Of a stretch of 64,000 bases of DNA, positions 57,007 through 64,000 are shown one piece after another; positions within the stretch are counted from its first letter, which is position 1, and every line of letters begins with the position of its first letter. A program made the translations under genes and the position numbers. The stretch is from Hemicordylus capensis (lineage: Eukaryota > Chordata > Lepidosauria > Squamata > Cordylidae): NCBI RefSeq assembly GCF_027244095.1, contig NC_069660.1, forward strand, positions 104,880,834 to 104,944,833, given 5' to 3'. The notes beneath the pieces were generated by a model. That model was given only the letters and a program-made list of their open reading frames with translations, searched no databases and was not told the origin of the DNA.

Positions 57007-58860
57007 CTCCCCCATGCCCTACCTGGCTCATATAATCTAGCAGGGAAATTATTGGAGAGGGTCTTGTTAGTATCATAAGTACCTCTTTGGGGGAGAGCAG
57101 AATGTCTCCTTAAGGAGGCAATTGTTAGACCAGTTTTGGAGAAACCTGCTTTGGGCCCCTCAGTTAGGCAATTATAGAACTGTCTCCAATCTTCCATGGT
57201 TGGGCAGGGTGATTGAGAGGGTGGTATTGTCTCAACTCCAGTCAGTCTTGGAAGAAGCAGCTTATTGGAATAAGCATTTCAAACTGGTTTTAAGGCAAGC
57301 TATGCGGTGGAGACTGCCTTGGTTGGCTTGATGGATGATCTCCAATTGGGAATTGATAGGGGGAGTGTGACCCTGTTCCTCTTGTGTCTCTCAGTGGCAT
57401 TTGATACCATCAATCATGGCATCATTCTGGACCACCTGAGGGGGTTGGGCTGGAGGCACTGCTTTGTAACGGTGCCACTCCTACCTCTCGAGTAGATTCA
57501 AGATGGTGTTGCTTGGAGATTGTAAAATAGCTCTCACTTTGCAGAGCAACAGAGTCCCTCAGGACTCCATTCTATCACCAATGCTTTTTAACATCTACAT
57601 GAAACTGCTGGGAGAGATCAGCAAGATATTTGGTGCAGGTTGCTATAAACATGCTAATGACACCCAGATCTATTTCTCCATATCAACTTCATCAGGAGAA
57701 GGCTTAACCCACTTAAATGCCTGCCTGGAATTGGTAATGAACTAGATGAAGTTGAATCCAAACAATACAGAAGTACTTGTTGTGGGAGGCCAGAACTTAG
57801 GAAGTGGTTTAGATCTGCCTGTTCTGGATGGGTTACACTCCCCCTGAAATATCAGGTACATAGCTTGTGAGTACTTCCGGATCCAAACCTCGCCCTGATA
57901 TCTCAGGTTGAGGCAGTGGCCAGGAATGTTTTTTATCAACTTCGGCTGATATGCCAGCTACATCCATTTCTTGAGACAAATGACCTTTAAAAAGTGGTGC
58001 ATATGTTGGTAACATCCAGGCTTTACTGCAGTGCACTCTATTATTTATTTATTTATTTATTATTATTATATTTACATTTCTATCCCACTCTTCCTCCAAG
58101 GAGCCCCGAGCAGTGTACTACATACTTAAGCTTCTCCTCACAACAACCCTGTGAAGTAGGTCAGGCTGAGAGAGAAGTGACTGGCCCAGAGTCACCCAGC
58201 AAGTCTCATGGCTGAATGGGGATTTGAACTCACGTCTCCCCGGTCCCAGTCCAGCACTCTAACCACAACACCACGCTGGCACTACATAGGGCAGCCTTTG
58301 TACATAGTTCAGAAACTGCAACTGGTGCAGAATACAGCAGCCAGGTTGGTCTCTGGGGCTACCCATAGAGACCACACTACTCCATTTTTAAAAGAACTAC
58401 ACTGGTTGCCAAATTAGTTTCCAGGCAAAATACGAAGTGCTGGTTATTACCTATAGTGCCCTGAATGGCTTGGGCCCAGGGTATTTAAGACAGCTCCTCC
58501 TTCTTCATGACCTCTGATGCCAAATAAGATCATCAGGGGAGATCCAGTTGTGGTTGCCACAGGCTCGCTTGGTGGCAACCCCAAACCGTACCTTCTCTAT
58601 GGTTACCCAGGGGCTTTGGAACACACTCCCAAATGAAATCATAATCTCCTCATCTCTGGTAGTTTTAAATGACTTTTGAAAACACATCTGTTTCATCAGA
58701 CTTTCAGTTTATGATATTTTGAAGTTTTATTTACAGTAATTTTAATCTGATTTATATGATTCTCAGGTGTTACTTGCCATTTGTTTAAATTGTAAACTGC
58801 CTTGAGATTTTATACAGGGCAGCATATAAATGTGTTAAATAAAATAAATCAAAGGTGCAG
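57007..58860 (+). mobile_element. L2-type LINE, long 3' part, with a Sauria SINE insertion
   Basis: Blocks in order are NYRTVSNLPWLGRVIERVV (about 57165-57225), METALVGLMDDLQLGIDRGS with SVAFDTINHGI (about 57307-57425), ILSPMLFNIYMKLLGEI with ANDTQIYFSIS (about 57565-57690), MLVTSRLYCSALY (about 58000), then KLQLVQNTAARLVSG after the SINE. The tail is TTGTAAACTGCCTTGAG with AATAAAATAAAT. The RT catalytic YADD has become HAND, and the reading frame is broken in several places. Confidence 0.85.
58042..58278 (-). mobile_element. Sauria SINE inserted in L2
   Basis: Minus-strand copy with (ATTT)n tail at the left and head CCACACTGGC-like (CCACGCTGGC) at the right. It is flanked by a 9-bp target duplication, GCACTCTAT (58033-58041) and GCACTACAT (58279-58287), with one mismatch. 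It splits the L2 C-terminal coding region, so it is younger than that L2 copy. Confidence 0.9.
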
Positions 58861-59570
58861 TTATGGTATGTACCATAAAAATGTTAGACTTAGCATAATT
58901 TGAAATGCCAGACTGATACATGCTCTCTGGTGCCATGTCTCTGTCAGATACATCAGCTATGTATGTATCTTGCATATATATATCAGATACATATGCAGTA
59001 GCAAGCCAAGCCATTAGATGTCAGTAGTGTGCACAGTACAAGAGGCTACAATCCTATGCAGACAAATTTGGAAGTAAGTTCTTCTGACTCAGTGAGATTT
59101 GCTTCTCAGCAAACATAACATTGTGCTGTCATTTCATATTCAGTGGCCAAATTACCAGTATGATGTATCGATAATATTCAGTATAGTTAGTTCATCATTT
59201 ATAAACTCAAGAGCTTATAGATACTGATACCACTTCATGACCTGAAATACAATTTCAAGTTTTTAAAACATGGCTCTGTGGGATTTAAGAGTTATTTGAA
59301 AAGATCAGTATATTTCTTTGCCTTGGCCCTGGCAAAATGAGCCCTGTACAGAATCAGGGTGGATCTAAAATCAGGGGAAGAAATTCTGTTCCACCTATCG
59401 AATGAGACATAGGGCCATATATCATTTGCAGCTTTGGTCTGTAGTTTGCAGCTCATTTTTGCATTCTGGAGATTAACAATAGGGCTCCAAAGTTAAAGAT
59501 ATCAGTGAAGCTCTCAATGGACTCAGAAACAAACTTAAGGAGCTTGGAAAAAAAGCTTGGAAAATGGAAG
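58861..59570. other. intergenic with one interspersed repeat fragment
   Basis: 59040-59130 carries the CAATCCTATGCAGAC and GGAAGTAAGTTCTTCTGACT motif of the squamate repeat also seen at 63375. The rest is unrecognised. Confidence 0.45.
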
Positions 59571-59579
59571 GACAAACTT

Positions 59580-60850
59580 TTTCAAAATGTGCCTCCCATA
59601 CCTTAGCTGGAATGGCTGTCATTCTGCCTTTCCCACCATGTATTATGGCTTTGGTATGGAAGCAGGTCCCTGTTCCAGGATCTCACTTATGAGCTCAGAC
59701 TCAGAGAAGTTTGCTGTTCTCTTTCTTCCAGCTCCTCTACCTTCTAAAATATGCTCTTTACTCACCCCTATGACAGCAGGAGTAACAGCAGTAGGCAAGT
59801 GCCTTCTTTTCCCCGTGTTGCCCTGGCACACAATGTGAAGTTAAGAAATTGTGCAGGACAGCCTTGTCTTTCTTCTCCCTCTATTGTACTGATGCATTGC
59901 CTGACATCCTGAATAATGAAGAGCACATATTAAGAAGGTCTGAAGGGGCATGCTGGGAACTCTCATACAACTCCTTCAGTCCTCTTCTGCACACAGTTGC
60001 AGAAGGGGGCTAATACTTCCAAGCACTGCTCTTCTCCAAAAGTACTCCTAAATAGCAAAAAATTATCATTGACCCTCAGCCATGTGTTTCCATACTTACA
60101 GAATACAAGACTTGCTCAGAAGCATTTGCCCCCTGATGCAACAAAACATATTCAGGAGGACTGGGAGAGTTGCATGAGGGCTCCTAGCATGGCCTCCTAA
60201 TGTGCACACTTCATGAGGGTGTCAGCTGAGGATCAGCTGAGTCCTCAGTGCATCAGGAAGAAAGCTACAGCAGCTGTTGGGGAATTGTAGCAAATGCAGT
60301 AGCAGAGGAAAGTCATGAAGAAGTTCCTTCAACCCAGTGGCTTACAGGGGCATCTGTCCTACATACTAGGTATGAACGGTTCTCTTTGCTTGCAATGAGA
60401 TCTACCACTGGATCTACCAAATGTTTTAATTATCTGCTGGAATCTTGAGGAAATTGTATCCAGTTGGACTATAGTATGGTCTACCAACTGTGCCTTGTTC
60501 TTTATTATGCCTTTGAAGGTCCAAAGAGATTCCTTGATTGCACTGAGCTTCAGTCCTGGAGGCAAAGAAGCACACGTTAGCTTCTCTGTGTGGCTTTTGT
60601 GTGGTTCCCAGAGGGAACATGCAGCAAGATAGCCTGCTTAGTTCCAGGCACTAACCTAGGGCCTGGTTCATGATCCTAGAACAGGGACCTGCTCCCATAC
60701 CAAAGCCATAATACATGGTGGGAAAGGCAATATAACAGCCATTCCAGCTAAGGATCAGGGACCTGCTCCCATACTAAAGACATAATATGTGGTGGGAAAG
60801 GCAGAATAACAGCCATTCCAGCTAAGGTATGGAAAGCACATTTTAGCTCA
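59580..60850. repeat. foldback structure with ~100-bp inverted arms
   Basis: 59595-59682 (CCTTAGCTGGAATGGCTGTC through AGGTCCCTGTTCCAGGATC) is repeated in inverse orientation at 60672-60753 and again, in tandem, at 60754-60845. About 1 kb of unrecognised sequence lies between. The arms differ at only a few positions, so the structure looks recent. It may be a foldback DNA transposon. Confidence 0.65.
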
Positions 60851-60884
60851 CTTTTTGGTAGTGCCTATCATCACACCCTTGAAT

Positions 60885-61500
60885 CAGAGCTCTCACTTGA
60901 AAGTACTCAGGATTGGCCCCCAGTATTAATTGCAGAGGTCAAACAACTTATAGATCAATTCAAGAGTAGTAAAGCCCCTGGAAGTGATTTTATCCCAGTT
61001 GAGATGATCAAAGTAAATCCCGAGTGGTGGACACAAGTGTTGGCAGCCTTATTTACCCATATAAACAACTCAGCCCACATACCAGAAGACTGGAGTCTGG
61101 CAGATGTGGTACCTACTATCAAAAAAGGTAACAGAAATGTTCCGTCTAATTATAGACCCATAAGCCTAATTAGTATTATTAGCAAAATGTATGCTAGGCT
61201 ATTAAATCAGGATCTCGTAGACTGGTTGGAGCAGGAGCAATTCCTGGAAGATGAGCAGGCAGGTTTCAGAGCAGGACATTCTACATTGACCATTGTCTGG
61301 TCGTATAACATTTAGCTGAGAAATACACAAGATCTTCCAAATCTACCTTATTTGCTGCATTCATAGACTTTAAAGCTGCATTTGATTCAATTTCTAGAGT
61401 ATGCCTATGGTCCAGGCTCCATAGAACTTCAATTGATAAGAGGCTCTTGCTGCTGATGATGATGATCAAATTGTATGACAACATGAGTTTTAGAGTGATA
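60885..61500 (+). mobile_element. non-LTR retrotransposon reverse transcriptase fragment, clade not assigned
   Basis: Reads SSKAPGSDFIPVEMIK, then HIPEDWSLADVVPTIKKG, NVPSNYRPISLISIISKMYA, DEQAGFRAGHSTL and, after a frameshift near 61310, LFAAFIDFKAAFDSISR. These are RT domains 0-3 of a LINE quite different from the L2 copies. The catalytic YxDD box is not present. I cannot name the clade with confidence. Confidence 0.75.
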
Positions 61501-61504
61501 TGTG

Positions 61505-61840
61505 TCTAAGATCATTTTTTAATGGTAGCTATCCAAGGATTTGGGGTGCATGTTGGAGATGCAGGGCCTTTGGAGCTGATCTGATTCATATATTCTGAAA
61601 TTGTAATAAATATGCCCCTTTTTCACTGTCAGTCTTAGAATGTATTGAAGAGATGATGGATTATGTTTTACCTATAGACATGCTGGTAGTGCTGTTTTGC
61701 TTTCTGAAATTTATTGTGGGTCAGGAAGACTTAGATTTGATCATTCATATGTTGACAGAAGCAAAGTTAAGAATAAGTTTTAACTGGAGGAAAGTCACAT
61801 TTCAATTGATTACAAATGGTTTTTTGTGTATTGGGATATA
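61505..61840 (+). mobile_element. L1-like LINE C-terminal fragment
   Basis: In one frame it reads YPRIWGACWRCRAFGADLIH, then IF (a stop) NCNKYAPFSLSVLEC, then, in the same direction, LRISFNWRK. This fits the CWRC...HIWWNCPK zinc-knuckle-like tail and AMNWK end of L1/Tx1 ORF2. It directly follows the other LINE, so it is either a chimera or an adjacent insertion. Confidence 0.55.
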
Positions 61841-62125
61841 GCTTATGTAGGTAAATTGACTAACATAATAAAAGCAAGAGAAGGATCAGGCAGATGATCT
61901 GTTTGTTCAAAATGGGATTTTTGTTTGTTCTTAATGGAAAAATAAGAGCCAAGTAGACACAGTGCACCAATTTTCATTACTAAAATATAGTGTGATTTAT
62001 TATTTTGAATTATTGTTGTTATCCAAAATGATTTATCTTTCATATTTCATGTCATAAAGAACATATAATTATTTATGACTAATTAAAACAAGTTGTTCTA
62101 GTAAGAACTAATCTGCCTATTTTCC
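61841..62125. other. AT-rich, nothing recognised
   Basis: About 285 bp of AT-rich sequence between the L1-like fragment and the minisatellite. Confidence 0.4.
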
Positions 62126-62129
62126 CTTC

Positions 62130-62770
62130 ACTATCCCTACAACTGGACTAAATTTGGTCCAAATCGGTTAGGCAGTTCACAGGTTAGCCCACTTGCACCT
62201 CAAACGTCCATGTGTCCACCATCTTAAATCAGGATGGATGACATCATTACAAATGATACCCTTGAGCCATCCCTATGTGTCCCTATACCTGTAGCAAATT
62301 TGGTTCAAATTGGTTAGGCAGTTCAAATGTTAGCCTAACCAATTCAGCCTCAAATGTTCACATGTCCGTCATCTTGAATTGGGGTGGATCACATCATCAC
62401 AAACATTGCCATTTAGGTGTCTCTGTGTGTCACTCACTACAACTGTACCAAATTTGGTTCACATCAGTTAGGCAGTACACAAGTTAGCCCGCTTGCACTT
62501 CAAATGTTCACGTGTCCACCATCTTGAATCGGGATGGATGGCATAATCACAAACTGTGCCACTGAGGTGTCCCTATGTGTCTCTACAGCTATAGCAAAGT
62601 TGGTTCAAATTAGGCAATTTAGAAGTTAGCCCCACCTACACCCCAAACGTTTACACGTCTGCCATCTTGAACTGGGATGGATAACATCATCACAAACTAT
62701 GCCATTGAGATGTCCCTATGTGTCTCTACAACTGTACTAAATTTGGTTCATATTGGTCCAGGCATTGTGA
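62130..62770. repeat. minisatellite, ~150-bp unit, about 4.3 copies
   Basis: The motif CATCTTGAAT(T/C)GGGATGG recurs at about 62220, 62370, 62520 and 62663, giving spacings near 150, 150 and 143 bp. Each unit also has CAAATTTGGTTCAAAT and GTGTCCCTATGTGTC blocks. Copies are imperfect, with a visible deletion in the last. Confidence 0.85.
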
Positions 62771-62869
62771 AGTTGATGGGGGCGGGGGGTCACATACATG
62801 GACAAGAACACAGAGCTGATAACTCCTTCTTGAGGAAGCCTTGGCGAAAAACACTGAATATCCGGACAG

Positions 62870-63060
62870 TTTTTAAGGACTTACTAGTGAAAGGAATATT
62901 ATTACAAGCTCCAGATAACAGAACGGACTATTATTACAACACATTTCTTTATGTAAAGGACCTACAAGCGAAAGAATTATTATTCTTACAAGCTTCGGAT
63001 AACAGAACGGACAATCATTACAGCGAGCGCATTTCTCTTTGCCAACAACTCTGGGAAATA
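62870..63060. repeat. 84-bp tandem duplication
   Basis: GATAACAGAACGGAC at 62914 recurs at 62998, with similar surrounding sequence (TTACAAGCTCC/TTACAAGCTTCG before and ACATTTCTTTATG/GCATTTCTCTTTG after). It lies immediately downstream of the minisatellite. Confidence 0.75.
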
Positions 63061-63109
63061 GTGAACTTGTTTTGGTGTTCTGTTGCAACATCACAGTTCT
63101 TCATATTGA

Positions 63110-64000
63110 TTTAGTAAGATTGGTATATTTTTACCATTTTCATTATTCTGTGCTCTGGGCTACTTTGGATATTTTCTAATGTTCCTTTGAAATATGTTTG
63201 TTTATTTAAAGAATTTAAAGTATTATTTAAAGAATTTAAGACACATATATATAAAAGTATAATTATTTAATCTTTGAATTTGCATGTTTATATATATTTG
63301 CTGTCTGCACACGGTTTTTTGCTGGTTTTGGTTTGTTCTTTACACGTGTGGCTTTTAAAACATGTCAAAAGATTTGCTTATAAAGCTGGAATCCTGTCCA
63401 TGCTTTGAATAAGCTCCATTAAACAGAATGGGACTTACTTCCAAATAAACATGCATAGGCTAGGGGGTGGGGGACTTAAGGAATGGTTCATTCTCAAATT
63501 TTATCATATTGTGTCACCTCTTCTTAAGTGCAGCTAAATGGAGCCTCCATATTCAGTAGACCTCCACCAGGTGCTAGGGACAAAAAGCAAAAGTTTACCA
63601 TCCTGCCCTGCTTCTGAAATTTTTGGAAAGACCTGGTTGGCCACTGCTGGAAGCAGAATGCCAGATCTTCAAAACAACTTTTATATGCTAATGTAATGCA
63701 TTTATTTCTTAGCTTATTGTCTGAAAGCAAGAAAAGACAAGTCTTATTAAGAAAACAAACTGGAAGATTGCAGACTTCTTCGTATGTTTTAGAATTTATT
63801 TTAGCAATAGTTGGATGGGCATGCAGTTCTGTTGCTTCTTCAACTGCTTTCTCTACATACACAGTAGAAACAGCTAAAAATTGAAGGGAGCAGACAAAGC
63901 AGTGACACTTTTTTGTAAGCAGCACTTAAGATGGCATGCTTTATATAGCCTTGACTTTTCCCAGCTGATTTACCCATTTGGAATACAGTACTCCTTACCT
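63110..64000. other. intergenic with one interspersed repeat fragment
   Basis: 63375-63465 holds the repeat motif GGGACTTACTTCCAAATAAAC with ATGCATAGG, shared with 59040 and other places. The rest, including a 133-residue minus-strand open frame at 63524-63925, shows no family resemblance. Confidence 0.45.

Noticed and set aside
62130-62770. CRISPR-like array
   Set aside because: Units are about 150 bp and imperfect, with no short identical repeats separated by unique spacers, and the genome is eukaryotic. It is a minisatellite.
62677-63114. 145-residue open frame
   Set aside because: Lies across the minisatellite end and the 84-bp duplication; its internal repetition mirrors the DNA repeat.
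63524-63925. 133-residue minus-strand open frame
   Set aside because: No recognisable domain, no nearby exon structure and no splice context. The length is possible by chance in 64 kb.

Overview
The window is from a squamate reptile (lizard-type) nuclear genome. The evidence is a vertebrate gene with GT-AG introns, copies of the squamate Sauria SINE, reptilian L2/CR1-type LINEs ending in (AATA)n tails, hAT elements with 8-bp target duplications, and bat/lizard-style Helitrons. The species cannot be resolved from sequence alone. There are no prokaryotic features.

Only one host gene is convincing: PDE4B, the cAMP-specific 3',5'-cyclic phosphodiesterase 4B, on the + strand from about 7.8 to 44.3 kb. 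Ten coding exons join in frame to a 563-residue short isoform matching mammalian PDE4B2 (564 residues). It has an isoform-specific N terminus, UCR2, the whole catalytic HD domain and the C-terminal ERK site. The first coding exon is special. Its isoform-specific codons run straight through a consensus splice acceptor that long isoforms would use to enter the same exon. The window therefore holds an intronic PDE4B2 promoter, and positions 1 to about 7.8 kb should be intron of the long isoforms, whose upstream exons lie outside.

Layout. 1-7.6 kb: nested transposon debris (L2 copies on both strands, hAT-like foldback elements, 5S-derived SINE). 7.6-8.2 kb: putative PDE4B2 promoter and first coding exon. 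8.2-27.6 kb: a 19.4-kb intron, mostly unique AT-rich sequence with a few SINEs, an hAT MITE pair and one Helitron. 27.6-42.7 kb: exons 2-10, with a second Helitron in intron 2 and a 1.5-kb hAT element in intron 3. 42.7-44.3 kb: AU-rich 3' UTR with a poly(A) signal. 44.3-64 kb: gene-free repeat-rich sequence containing a 440-bp foldback element, inverted hAT copies, duplicated CR1 pieces, a SINE/flank duplication, a long L2 copy with SINE insertions, an unclassified LINE, an L1-like fragment and a 150-bp minisatellite.

I found no new protein-coding system. The most interesting material is the dual coding/splice-acceptor sequence in exon 1, and a family of hAT-like elements that share a core and 8-bp target duplications while their subterminal palindromes differ in sequence from copy to copy.
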